A DNA stretch of 64,000 nt, taken from contig NZ_SLVY01000004.1 of assembly GCF_004345605.1 (NCBI RefSeq), forward strand, positions 62,001 through 126,000, given 5' to 3'. The translations under genes and the position numbers were made by a program. Positions 1 through 8,144 of the stretch are shown piece after piece (the first letter of the stretch is position 1; the number at the start of each line of letters is the position of its first letter). Under the pieces are notes generated by a model, which did not search any database, had not been told where the DNA came from, and worked only from the letters and a program-made list of their open reading frames with translations. The DNA is from Rhodococcus sp. SMB37 (GTDB lineage Bacteria; Actinomycetota; Actinomycetes; Mycobacteriales; Mycobacteriaceae).

Positions 1-1
1 C

Positions 2-388
2 GACTACGGACGTCCCACGATCGTCGTCGCTTCGGTCCTCGCCGCGTTGGTCGCCAACCTCGTGCTCTGGCTGGTGGGGCTGCTGGCCGGTGGATCGTTC
101 GAGCACACCGACGCCGGGGCGATCGTCAGTGCGGCGCCGGGTGGTGTGGTGCTCATGACCGTCGTCCCCCTCGCGGCCGGGCTCACCGTCGCAGCGTTGC
201 TGAGCCTGTGGTGGAATCCGATCGTGCGGATCGCGCAGGTCGTCGGTGCGCTCCTGCCGCTCGCGACCATCGCAGGAACTCTCAGCGCGGACTTCGACGC
301 GGCGAGCACTGTGATGCTCGTCCTGATGCACGTCGTCATCGCTGCGGTGGCGGTGCTCGGGCTCGAGAAGATGCGCGTGCGCATCTAG
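2..388 (+). CDS. DUF6069-like small membrane protein (5' end outside window)
   Basis: The frame is open from base 2, with coding-like sequence before the first TTG at 47, so the true start lies upstream of the window. The visible 128 residues are strongly hydrophobic with about three to four predicted membrane segments (LVLWLVGLLAG, VVLMTVVPLAAGLTVAALL, VMLVLMHVVIAAVAVLGL) and end in a short basic tail. Overall form resembles the actinobacterial DUF6069 family of unknown function; that assignment is from memory. It stops about 150 bp before the acyltransferase start and is probably not functionally tied to it. Confidence 0.7.
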   Translation, partial: DYGRPTIVVASVLAALVANLVLWLVGLLAGGSFEHTDAGAIVSAAPGGVVLMTVVPLAAGLTVAALLSLWWNPIVRIAQVVGALLPLATIAGTLSADFDAASTVMLVLMHVVIAAVAVLGLEKMRVRI

Positions 389-536
389 TGCGACACCGCT
401 CGTGCCGTCCGGTCCCGATCCTGCCGTCCGGGGCCGGACGGCGACGGAACGTTGCATACTGGACCTGGAGCGAACCGACCGGGGGACTGCCCGATCCCGG
501 AGTCAACCGGCCGTCCTGACAGGCAGGGTGGTCACG

Positions 537-1964
537 ATGATCGCGGTACCGCACGGATACATGTCGCAGGCGGATTACATGTCGTGGCGGATGGAAGAGG
601 ATCCGATCCTGCGTTCGACGATCGTCGCTATCGCGGTGGTCGATCGCGATCCTGACTGGTCTCGGTTCGTAGATATGATGCAGAGAGGCACGCAGCGGGT
701 GCCCCTCTTCCGACGAAAGGCTGTCACCGATCCCCTCGGCCCGGCGCCGCCCCGCTGGGTGGACGACCCGGACTTCGAGCTCGGCTGGCACCTGCGCCGA
801 TTCCGGGTGCCGGCCGGAAGAAGCTGGGATGCCGTACTCGACTTCGCGCGCACTGCCGCGATGACGGCTTTCGACAAGGAACGACCACTGTGGGAGTTCA
901 CCGTGCTCAGTGGACTCGACGGTGGCCGGGCGGCCCTCGTGATGAAGGTGCATCACTCACTGACCGACGGGCTGGGCGGCATGCAGATCGCCCGGGAAAT
1001 AGTGGATTTCACTCGCGAGGGCGCAGCCCGCGACCAGCCCGCTGATGTCGTGGAGAACGCAGCGGACGCCGAGAACTCACCGATCGGGGCGCTCGGCTGG
1101 TACTGGGACACCGCCGGCAGTCTCACCCGTGGGCTGCCGGCGGCGCTGGTGCGGCAGGGTACGCAGTGGGTGCGGCGCCCGGTCGGCAGACTACGCAGCA
1201 GCGCTGCCCTTCTGGATTCCACTATGCGTTTCACGCGCCCGGTGCTCACCACTCTTTCCCCGGTGATGACCGAACGCAGTACCCGGCGACAGGTGGCCGC
1301 CCTCGACATCCCACTCGACGCACTCGGCGGGACCGCCGCGGCCGCCGAATGTTCTATCAACGACGCCTTCCTGGCGTCCGTTCTGCTGGGCATGGCGGGG
1401 TATCACCGGCTCCACGGTGTGGAGATCTCCGAGTTGCGCGTGACATTGCCCATCAGTCTCCGCACTGCGCACGATCCGATGGGAGGCAATTGCATCACTC
1501 TCGCGCGTTTCGGGCTGCCCGTCGACATCGCTGAACCCCGCGAATTGATGCGGCACGTCCACAGGATCGTCGAGGCGTGGCGCAACGAACCGGCGGTGGC
1601 ACTCTCGTTCGGTATCGCCGGCGCTTTCAATCTGCTCCCGGCATCCATATTGGGCAACATGTTCAAGCACGTGGACTTCGTCGCCTCGAACGTGGTGGGA
1701 TCGCCTGTACCAATGTTCATCGCCGGATCGGAAGTGCTGCGGTACTACGCATTCGCGCCGACCCTGGGGTCGGCATTCAACGTCACACTGATGTCGTACG
1801 TGTCGCACTGCTGCGTCGGCCTCCACGTCGACGCCGACGCCGTTCCGGACCTCGACATCTTCACCGAAGCGATTGCAGACGGATTCCGGAAGGTGCTCGG
1901 GTGGTATCCGGACGCAGAAGAGAGGGTGGTGAGGCGCCTCCGTGACACGTCCGGGGAGTTCTGA
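537..1964 (+). CDS. Wax ester synthase / diacylglycerol acyltransferase (WS/DGAT)
   Basis: Predicted to transfer acyl groups from acyl-CoA to diacylglycerol or long-chain alcohols, making triacylglycerol or wax-ester storage lipid. The 475-residue product has the family catalytic motif HHSLTDG (His139-His140) and an upstream PLWEF block, and covers the usual length. ATG 537 is chosen because it follows AGGCAGGG and begins the conserved N-terminal region (MSQADYMSWRMEE); the frame is open further upstream but reads non-conserved. It sits ahead of a universal stress protein, PEP synthase and Acg-like nitroreductase, as tgs genes do in mycobacterial dormancy regulons. A lone GGGGACT half-site lies at 482-488. 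Confidence 0.9.
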   Translation: MIAVPHGYMSQADYMSWRMEEDPILRSTIVAIAVVDRDPDWSRFVDMMQRGTQRVPLFRRKAVTDPLGPAPPRWVDDPDFELGWHLRRFRVPAGRSWDAVLDFARTAAMTAFDKERPLWEFTVLSGLDGGRAALVMKVHHSLTDGLGGMQIAREIVDFTREGAARDQPADVVENAADAENSPIGALGWYWDTAGSLTRGLPAALVRQGTQWVRRPVGRLRSSAALLDSTMRFTRPVLTTLSPVMTERSTRRQVAALDIPLDALGGTAAAAECSINDAFLASVLLGMAGYHRLHGVEISELRVTLPISLRTAHDPMGGNCITLARFGLPVDIAEPRELMRHVHRIVEAWRNEPAVALSFGIAGAFNLLPASILGNMFKHVDFVASNVVGSPVPMFIAGSEVLRYYAFAPTLGSAFNVTLMSYVSHCCVGLHVDADAVPDLDIFTEAIADGFRKVLGWYPDAEERVVRRLRDTSGEF

Positions 1965-2069
1965 CAGATCGTGCACGCTCATGCAGACGACGTGAGCAGC
2001 GCGGACTTGCTGGAGGGCGAGAGCCTCATCGGGGCGGCAGATACCGTCGAGCACATCGTCCGTTTCCGC

Positions 2070-2089
2070 TTCGGGACTCGTTCTGCGAA
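2070..2089 (+). promoter_or_regulatory. Candidate DosR/DevR-like box 1
   Basis: The left arm TTCGGGACT matches the mycobacterial DosR consensus half-site exactly (consensus recalled as TTSGGGACTWWAGTCCCSAA), and the right end CGAA matches the outer bases, while the centre diverges. It lies about 90 bp upstream of the USP start at 2176 and next to box 2. Binding by a DosR-type regulator is inferred; no dosR/dosS gene is in the window. Confidence 0.45.
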
Positions 2090-2090
2090 A

Positions 2091-2109
2091 GTAGGACCTT
2101 CTGCCCTAC
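2091..2109 (+). promoter_or_regulatory. Candidate DosR/DevR-like box 2 (imperfect inverted repeat)
   Basis: The 19-bp site begins GTAGG and ends CCTAC as inverted arms. Its core GGACCTTCTGCCC is close to the mycobacterial DosR motif form GGGACCTTCGGCCC. Tandem boxes about 20 bp apart are typical of strongly DosR-induced promoters. It lies 66 bp before the USP start. Confidence 0.5.
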
Positions 2110-2175
2110 GGACACCGCCCGGATGCGGCGACGATGAATGTGCCGAAGAAGTCCAGATCTTTTCGAGGTGGCACG

Positions 2176-3063
2176 ATGAATGCACACCGCCCGATCATCG
2201 TCGGTGTCGACGGATCACCGTCTTCGTCTCAGGCGGTGTCATGGGGCGCGCGCGAAGCCCTCCTGCGGGATGTTCCCCTGCAACTCCTCACCACGGTGCC
2301 GGTTCTCGCGCTCCGCGGCATCCCGATCGGCATGCCCGCCACATTCTTCGAAGAAGAGGAATCGGACGGCAGGCAGCGGCTCGCGGCAGCTGCGAAACAC
2401 GCAGATGAGACGGTACCCGGTGGCACCATCGAGATCGAGACCCACATCTGTACCGGGACTCCACCGGACGAGCTGATCGAGCGCTCGAAGTCTGCGTCGA
2501 TAATGGTCATCGGAGCCGCGAGACGCGGGCCGTTCGGGTGGCAGCATCTCGGCTCGGTCAGCGCAGCCGTGGCGGCACACGCGCACGCACCCGTGGTGGT
2601 CGTGCGTGCCCTACCGCATGTCGAGGTCACGGACATCGTCGGCCCGGTGGTCGTCGGCGTGGACGGATCGGAGAACAGCGAAGCTGCGATCACGATGGCA
2701 TTCGAAGAGGCGTCGTTGCGCGACGCGGAACTGGTCGCGGTGCATGCCTGGTCGGACTTCGAGATGCGAGCGTCTTTCGATCACACGCTCGACTGGGAAA
2801 GCCTCCAAGGCAACGAGCAGGCTGTGCTGTCCGAGAAACTCGCCGGCCGCGCGGATCAGTTCCCCAATGTGCGGGTTCGCTCTGTGGTTGTAATGGATCG
2901 GCCGGTGCACCATCTGCAGCTGCAGGCAGCAGATGCGCAGCTGCTGGTGGTCGGTAGCCGCGGGCGAGGCGGATTCGCGAGCATGCTGCTGGGATCGACC
3001 AGCCGCGCCCTGCTGCATTCCGTCACCTGCCCCGTGATGATCGCTCGCAGCCGGCCGTCGTGA
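2176..3063 (+). CDS. Universal stress protein, tandem UspA domains
   Basis: A 295-residue double-Usp protein of the mycobacterial dormancy type. Domain 1 covers about residues 6-145 (opens IIVGVDGSPSS) and domain 2 about 155-295 (opens VVVGVDGSENS). The second domain ends with the ATP-binding motif GSRGRGGFASMLLGSTS, while the first has a weaker form (GAARRGPFGWQHLGSVS), suggesting nucleotide binding mainly in domain 2. ATG 2176 follows GAGGTGG at good spacing. Two DosR-like boxes lie just upstream, pointing to hypoxia or redox induction. A second, similar protein is encoded on the other strand at 7142-8053. Confidence 0.92.
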   Translation: MNAHRPIIVGVDGSPSSSQAVSWGAREALLRDVPLQLLTTVPVLALRGIPIGMPATFFEEEESDGRQRLAAAAKHADETVPGGTIEIETHICTGTPPDELIERSKSASIMVIGAARRGPFGWQHLGSVSAAVAAHAHAPVVVVRALPHVEVTDIVGPVVVGVDGSENSEAAITMAFEEASLRDAELVAVHAWSDFEMRASFDHTLDWESLQGNEQAVLSEKLAGRADQFPNVRVRSVVVMDRPVHHLQLQAADAQLLVVGSRGRGGFASMLLGSTSRALLHSVTCPVMIARSRPS

Positions 3064-3088
3064 GGGTGGAATGCCCGGTGGCGGTTCA

Positions 3089-3544
3089 TCAGGTGTGCAG
3101 CGGTGGCGTGGTCCGACGGAGCCGCCACCACGATTCCTCAACCGAACGATCCACGTCAGCCTCATGATTCACCGATCCGGAAACGAATACATCTCGGCGC
3201 TGGCCGGTGAGAACATGGAAGCGGATCGAATCACGGTGGGACACCACGGCAAGCGGCCACCACAACGTGCGCACGTAGTCCTCCGCGAGACCGGTACCGT
3301 CCCACTGGTAGACACCTCGATACCGACCCTGGTCGTCCGCGGTGAGCCAGAGTTTGGAGACGAAGCCGGGGAATCCCGCGAACAAGGCTGTGTTGAGCAG
3401 GCTTTCCGCCCGAAACACGGCATGTCCCCATCCCCGTACACCGCGCAACCGGAAAGCGACGACAAGAACAGCCGGATCGACCGGTACGGCGTTCACGATG
3501 GTTTCCCGGTACACAGTGCCGATGGTGCCGTCGGCGAAGGTCAT
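3089..3544 (-). CDS. Conserved hypothetical protein (unrecognised family)
   Basis: A 151-residue protein from ATG 3544 (MTFADGTIGTVYRE). It has a dense run of coding-like sequence (GWGHAVFRAESLLNT, GFPGFVSKLWL, YRGVYQWDG, LWWPLAVVS) with no signal peptide or membrane segment. The frame is open upstream to ATGs at 3688 and 3787, but that part reads like non-coding composition, so the short start is preferred. The C-terminus (from about residue 125) is low in conserved-looking sequence. It is convergent with the USP gene and divergent from PEP synthase. I do not assign a function; position suggests a stress-module member. Confidence 0.65.
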   Translation of the reverse strand: MTFADGTIGTVYRETIVNAVPVDPAVLVVAFRLRGVRGWGHAVFRAESLLNTALFAGFPGFVSKLWLTADDQGRYRGVYQWDGTGLAEDYVRTLWWPLAVVSHRDSIRFHVLTGQRRDVFVSGSVNHEADVDRSVEESWWRLRRTTPPLHT

Positions 3545-3806
3545 CTGTCGGCCCAGGTTCCGGTGCGGCTGGTGCAAGCGACATGTCGCGATCAGGCTGC
3601 CGGTGCGGGCGACACATCGTGCGAGGTGCACGATGGCACTCGTCCAGTGTTCGGGAGTGACCGTTCCCTCGGAGCGATCGGTCGGCATCTGTCGACGATA
3701 TCCGAGTCGGGTGTAGCAAGTCTCGGATCCGGCGCTCCCAATGCCCGGAGTCGGGTCATCGTGCGTGGAGGGGAACCGCTCTGCCATGGAACCTAGGGAG
3801 ACACCG

Positions 3807-6092
3807 ATGGATGAACACAGTATGTGGATACGACCGATCGATACCGTGGGTGCCGACGATGCACCCACGGTGGGTGGAAAATCCGCAAATCTGGGCGAGC
3901 TCACACGAGCGGGTTTTCCGGTGCCCGCCGCGTTCGCCGTCACTGCCGCTGCGTACATCGACGCGATGCAGGCCGCGGGAGTACGCGCTCGACTGGCCGC
4001 CGAGGCGGTCCCGGCTCCCGACATCGACGACGACACACTCATTCGGACTTCCGCCGAACTTGCCGCGCTGGTGACCGATGCCCCCGTTCCGCGCGAGATG
4101 AGGAAGGGCATCGTCTCTGCGTACGAGGCTCTCGGCGTGGATGTTCCGGTGGCGGTGCGCTCGTCGGCGCCTGCCGAGGATGCGGCGGACACCTCCTTCG
4201 CCGGCATCCACGAGTCCTACACCAACATCATCGGTGCCGACGCGGTCGTGGGTGCGGTGCAGGCGTGCTGGGCATCTCTCTGGTCGGAACGGGCCCGCAC
4301 CTACCGCGGGTTGCGCGGGGTGACGGATGAGCCGTCCATTGCCGTCGTCGTGCAGGTGATGGTCGAGTCCGAGGCCTCGGGGGTGGTATTCACTGCAGAC
4401 CCGCGAAGCGGTGACCTCGATCGCATCGTGATCGAGGCGGCGCTGGGTCTCGGTGAGGTGGTCGTCGGCGGCCAGGTCGAGCCCGACACCTATGTCGTCG
4501 CCAAGGACGCCTTCGAAATACTCGATGTGCACCTCGGTCATCAGGAGTTCCGGATAGCGTCGACCGACGCGGGCGACACACGCATCGCGGTCGACCCGGC
4601 CCGCAGCACCCGCGTGCTCGACGACGAACAGATCGACCGCGTCGCGCGTCTCGCCGCGGGAGTCGAGCAGCATTACGGGCGCCCTCAGGATCTCGAGTTC
4701 GCCTTCGCGGAGGGCGCGTTGTGGATCGTGCAGACCCGCCCGATCACCACACTCGACCGGTCGGCAGTCGAGGCTCCGTCCGGCGACGGTGTGGTGACAC
4801 CAATGCTGACCGGCCTCGGCGCCGGTCCCGGGACGGCCACGGGCAAGGTCCGTGTGCTCCACGAACTGGTTGACGGCAATCGCCTGACCGACGGCGAGAT
4901 CATCGTCGCACCCATGACCCGACCGGATTGGCTGCCGATTCTGCGGCGCGCCGGTGGCATCGTCACGGACGGCGGCGGCATCACCTGCCACGCGGCGATC
5001 GTCGGACGCGAGCTCGGTAAACCGGTCGTGGTCGGTGCACGCACCGCAACCACAGATCTGCGGGACGGGCAGGTGATCACCGTCGACGGTGACGTGGGCG
5101 CTGTGTTCGAGGGGGAGATACACGACGCGGTCGGTCCGTCCGCCGCGGCAACACCGGCCCTGGCGGTGCAGCGTGTCGCTCCGACCGTCACGGCGACGTC
5201 GGTCTACGTCAACCTGGCCACTCCGGATGCTGCGGAATCGGTCGCGGCCACCGATGTCGACGGGGTCGGCTTGTTGCGGGCCGAGTTCATGATCACCGAG
5301 GCGCTGGCGGGGGAGCATCCGTCGCACATGATTGCACAGGGTCGGCGCGAGGAGTACGTGGCGAAGATGGCCGACGGGGTCGCCCGGATCGCCGCGGCGT
5401 TCATGCCGCGGCCGGTGGTGTACCGGGCGATCGATCTGCGCAGTAACGAGTTCGCGGATCTTGAAGGCGGCGAGGTCGAGCCGGACGAGGAGAACCCGAT
5501 GATCGGGTATCGCGGGTGCTTTCGCTACGTTCGCGATCCTCAGCTGTTCTCGTTGGACCTCGATGTGCTGCACCGTGTTCGGGTCAGGTATCCCAACGTT
5601 CACCTGATGATCCCGTTCGTGCGCACCCGATGGGAACTGAAGGAGTGCCTTGCCCAGCTCGACGCGCACCCCCTCGGGGCTGATCGCCGGATGCGGCGCT
5701 GGATCATGGCAGAGGTGCCGTCGGTGGTGTATTGGTTGCCGGAATACGCGAAGCTCGGCATCGACGGCGTGTCGATCGGCAGCAACGACCTCACGCAGCT
5801 GATGCTGGGTGTGGACCGGGATTCGGAAGTGTGCAGGGAGCTGTTCGACACGCTCGACCCAGCCGTCCTCGATGCGATCGACCACATCATCGACAGGGCC
5901 TCCGCGGCGGGGTTGACCACGTCGCTGTGTGGCCAGGCGGCATCGACGAGCACCGAGCTCGCAGAGCACTTGGTGCGGCGGGGCATCACGTCGGTGTCGG
6001 TCACTCCCGACGCTGCGTCGCGGACCAGAAGGATGGTGGCGCAGGCCGAACAACGGATCCTGCTCGATCGCGCACGCGAGGTCGGGCGGTGA
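3807..6092 (+). CDS. ppsA: Phosphoenolpyruvate synthase (pyruvate, water dikinase)
   Basis: Converts pyruvate, ATP and water to PEP, AMP and phosphate, a gluconeogenic step. The 761-residue product has the ATP-grasp PPDK N-terminal domain (about 1-330), the swivelling phospho-His domain with GGGITCHAAIVGRELG (His395), and the C-terminal PEP-binding barrel with IGSNDLTQLMLGVDRDS (about 657-673) and the catalytic Cys in LCGQAAS (Cys708). ATG 3807 follows AGGGAG; the frame extends upstream without a better site. It overlaps the next gene by GTGA. Placement with WS/DGAT and stress proteins suggests use in slow-growth carbon rerouting. The 261 bp upstream (3545-3806) is the shared divergent promoter region; I saw no clear box in it. 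Confidence 0.93.
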   Translation: MDEHSMWIRPIDTVGADDAPTVGGKSANLGELTRAGFPVPAAFAVTAAAYIDAMQAAGVRARLAAEAVPAPDIDDDTLIRTSAELAALVTDAPVPREMRKGIVSAYEALGVDVPVAVRSSAPAEDAADTSFAGIHESYTNIIGADAVVGAVQACWASLWSERARTYRGLRGVTDEPSIAVVVQVMVESEASGVVFTADPRSGDLDRIVIEAALGLGEVVVGGQVEPDTYVVAKDAFEILDVHLGHQEFRIASTDAGDTRIAVDPARSTRVLDDEQIDRVARLAAGVEQHYGRPQDLEFAFAEGALWIVQTRPITTLDRSAVEAPSGDGVVTPMLTGLGAGPGTATGKVRVLHELVDGNRLTDGEIIVAPMTRPDWLPILRRAGGIVTDGGGITCHAAIVGRELGKPVVVGARTATTDLRDGQVITVDGDVGAVFEGEIHDAVGPSAAATPALAVQRVAPTVTATSVYVNLATPDAAESVAATDVDGVGLLRAEFMITEALAGEHPSHMIAQGRREEYVAKMADGVARIAAAFMPRPVVYRAIDLRSNEFADLEGGEVEPDEENPMIGYRGCFRYVRDPQLFSLDLDVLHRVRVRYPNVHLMIPFVRTRWELKECLAQLDAHPLGADRRMRRWIMAEVPSVVYWLPEYAKLGIDGVSIGSNDLTQLMLGVDRDSEVCRELFDTLDPAVLDAIDHIIDRASAAGLTTSLCGQAASTSTELAEHLVRRGITSVSVTPDAASRTRRMVAQAEQRILLDRAREVGR

Positions 6093-7087
6093 CACCCGCG
6101 GAGGCGATGCCGGACCGCCGTACCGTCGAGTCCGCGGTCGCGCTGTCCAGCCGCGCGCCGTCCCTGCACAACAGCCAGCCTTGGCGGTGGATTCTCGGTG
6201 CGGATGCGTTGACGCTCTTCACCGACAACGATCGCATTCTGCCGGCCACTGATCCGTCCGGTCGCCAGATGGTGCTCTCTTGCGGGGCGGCGCTGGACCA
6301 TGTGCAGAGAGCGCTCGCCACGGAACGGTGGTGCTCGGTGATCGAGCGGATTCCGCATTCTCCGCACCGGCAGTGCCTGGCGACACTCCACTTTCGCCGT
6401 GTGGACGAAGTGTCTGATGTAGACGTCCGATTGGCGACGGCGATCCCGGGGCGCCGCACCGAGCGGTTGCCGATGGACCCACCGCCGCAGTGGCGGCAGA
6501 CCGTCGGCTTCCTGCAGGAACTCGTCGAGGAGGCCGACGTACACCTCGACGAGATCAGCGAGCACGAACGACCTGCACTCGCCGGCATGTCCCGGCAACT
6601 CAGTGGTGAACGCCGTTCCGACCCGGCCTACCAATCGGAACTTCGCTGGTGGACCGGGCACGCGGCGTATCCCGATGGTGTGCCTGCCGAAGCGCTGCCG
6701 ATTCCTCGATGGACGGTCGCGACAGAACGGGAGTTCCCTGCCGGTCGCGCAGCGAGCGACATTGTCAGCGTAGAAGAAGACCGCGCAGCGATCCTGCTGC
6801 TCTCGACCACCACGGATTCGCGGCTCGACTGGTTGCGATGCGGTGAGGCACTGTCGACAGTCCTTCTCGCCTGCACCTCCTACGGACTGGCGACCTGCCC
6901 GGTCACCCACCTCACCGAATCCGGGGCTACCCGAACCTCTCTCGCTTCACTGGCCAGCGGCGACGGTGTGCCGCAGGTGCTGATCAGGGTGGGCCTACGG
7001 ACGCCCACCCGTTCGGGACCAACGACGCCGAGACGGCCCCTCTCGGAAGTGCTGTTTCGGGAGCGTCATGGAGATGCGCGATCGTGA
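6089..7087 (+). CDS. Acg-like nitroreductase family protein
   Basis: A 332-residue protein resembling the Acg/Rv2032-Rv3131 group of nitroreductase-like flavoproteins from mycobacterial dormancy regulons. Family-like blocks are the N-terminal SSRAPSLHNSQPWRW, the central GRRTERLPMDPPP and the C-terminal LRCGEALSTVLLACTSYGLATCPVTH. GTG 6089 overlaps the ppsA stop (GTGA), implying translational coupling; ATG 6107 is an alternative. Acg proteins bind FMN but known members are poor nitroreductases, so the reaction is uncertain. It is convergent with the second stress protein. Confidence 0.85.
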   Translation: MTPAEAMPDRRTVESAVALSSRAPSLHNSQPWRWILGADALTLFTDNDRILPATDPSGRQMVLSCGAALDHVQRALATERWCSVIERIPHSPHRQCLATLHFRRVDEVSDVDVRLATAIPGRRTERLPMDPPPQWRQTVGFLQELVEEADVHLDEISEHERPALAGMSRQLSGERRSDPAYQSELRWWTGHAAYPDGVPAEALPIPRWTVATEREFPAGRAASDIVSVEEDRAAILLLSTTTDSRLDWLRCGEALSTVLLACTSYGLATCPVTHLTESGATRTSLASLASGDGVPQVLIRVGLRTPTRSGPTTPRRPLSEVLFRERHGDARS

Positions 7088-7141
7088 GTGGCGAAAACGT
7101 ACTCGTTCGGCAGGGGAGGGCAGCACCTCAGACCACGGCTG

Positions 7142-8053
7142 TCAGGACTGATGGGGGCGCACCACCATGACCGGGCACTGGGCTTGACGCAGCAGCGCGT
7201 TGCTGGTGGAACCGAGGAGCAATCCGGTGAACCCGCCACGACCTCGACTGCCGACCACCAGAAGTTGCGCCTGTTCGCTCCACTCCTGCAGGCGGGACCG
7301 AGGCCCATCGAGGTAGAGCTTACGGTCGACGGTGACGTCGGGATAGCGCTCGCGGTACCCGGCCAGCTGCTCGGCCAATATTGCGTTCTCGTTTTCCTCG
7401 AGCGACTGCGGGTCGAGTGAGGGAGGAAGCGACTCGAACGTTCCGACCTTCATATCGCTCCAGACGTGCACCGCCACCAGGCCGACGCCGCGCCACGACG
7501 CCTCCTCGAACGCACAGGCCACAGCGGCCTCACTCAGCGGGCTGCCGTCGGCGCCGACGACGACGGGACGCACGTCGGGTGTTGCAACCGGTTCGGTTCC
7601 ACGGACGACCACGACGGGGCAACCGGCGTGAGAGGTGACTGCGCTGGGTGTGGAGCCGAGCACCGCCTCGCCCAGTCGGCCATGGCCCGAGGCGCCGAGT
7701 ACCAGGATTCGCGCCCGAAGGGAAAGTTCCACGAGCCAAGCAGAGCCACCCGTCATCGACGTCGCAGTGGTGATCTCGAGGTCCGGGGCGGTGGAGCGCG
7801 CGATCTTCTCGGCGTCCGACAGGACCACACGCGCTTTCTCCTCTGCCCATTCGAAAACCTCGGCGGGCCGGAAGAACGGCATGTCGGTCCACCCAGTGGG
7901 GCCGAAGTCCACGGCGTGGACGATGTGTAGCGTCAGCCTGCGTCCTGCAGCCGTAGCCGCGGCCCACCGCACGGCGTGGTCGGATGCGGACGATCCGTCG
8001 ACTCCGACCGTGATGTGGTTGTGGTCCTGTGGCACTGCACCATGAGGTTTCAC
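7142..8053 (-). CDS. Universal stress protein, tandem UspA domains
   Basis: 303 residues from GTG 8053. Usp domain 1 (about 13-155) opens ITVGVDGSSASDHAVRWA and has GASGHGRLGEAVLGSTPSAV. Domain 2 (about 163-303) opens VVVGADGSPLSEAAV and ends GSRGRGGFTGLLLGSTSNALL. Both domains keep the G-x2-G-x9-G(S/T) nucleotide motif, unlike the first USP of this window. It is transcribed toward the nitroreductase gene and lies downstream of the thiolase gene in the same orientation, separated by a hairpin. It closes the stress module. Confidence 0.92.
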   Translation of the reverse strand: MKPHGAVPQDHNHITVGVDGSSASDHAVRWAAATAAGRRLTLHIVHAVDFGPTGWTDMPFFRPAEVFEWAEEKARVVLSDAEKIARSTAPDLEITTATSMTGGSAWLVELSLRARILVLGASGHGRLGEAVLGSTPSAVTSHAGCPVVVVRGTEPVATPDVRPVVVGADGSPLSEAAVACAFEEASWRGVGLVAVHVWSDMKVGTFESLPPSLDPQSLEENENAILAEQLAGYRERYPDVTVDRKLYLDGPRSRLQEWSEQAQLLVVGSRGRGGFTGLLLGSTSNALLRQAQCPVMVVRPHQS

Positions 8054-8111
8054 AACTCGAGGCTATCGCGTGACCGGTCGCGCGCAGTGGGCTTCGGCCT
8101 CGATGCTCCGC

Positions 8112-8134
8112 GACGTGACGAGGCACGTCACGTC
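8112..8134 (-). terminator. Perfect 9-bp inverted repeat, 5-nt loop
   Basis: GACGTGACG and CGTCACGTC flank the loop AGGCA, directly after the thiolase stop (8145) and 58 bp before the USP start. There is no T-tract, so this could be a hairpin-only terminator or an operator for the USP promoter. Confidence 0.5.
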
Positions 8135-8144
8135 ACGTCGGGAC

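Noticed and set aside
482-500. GGGGACT half-site before the WS/DGAT gene as a DosR box
   Set aside because: Only one arm fits; the second arm is spaced wrongly for the consensus, so it was not called.
3545-4207. Upstream extension of the minus-strand hypothetical gene
   Set aside because: The frame is open but reads as the antisense of ppsA and as non-coding composition; the likely start is ATG 3544.
3756-6095. Long open frame opposite ppsA
   Set aside because: The plus strand carries all PEP-synthase motifs; the minus-strand translation is low-complexity His/Arg-rich.
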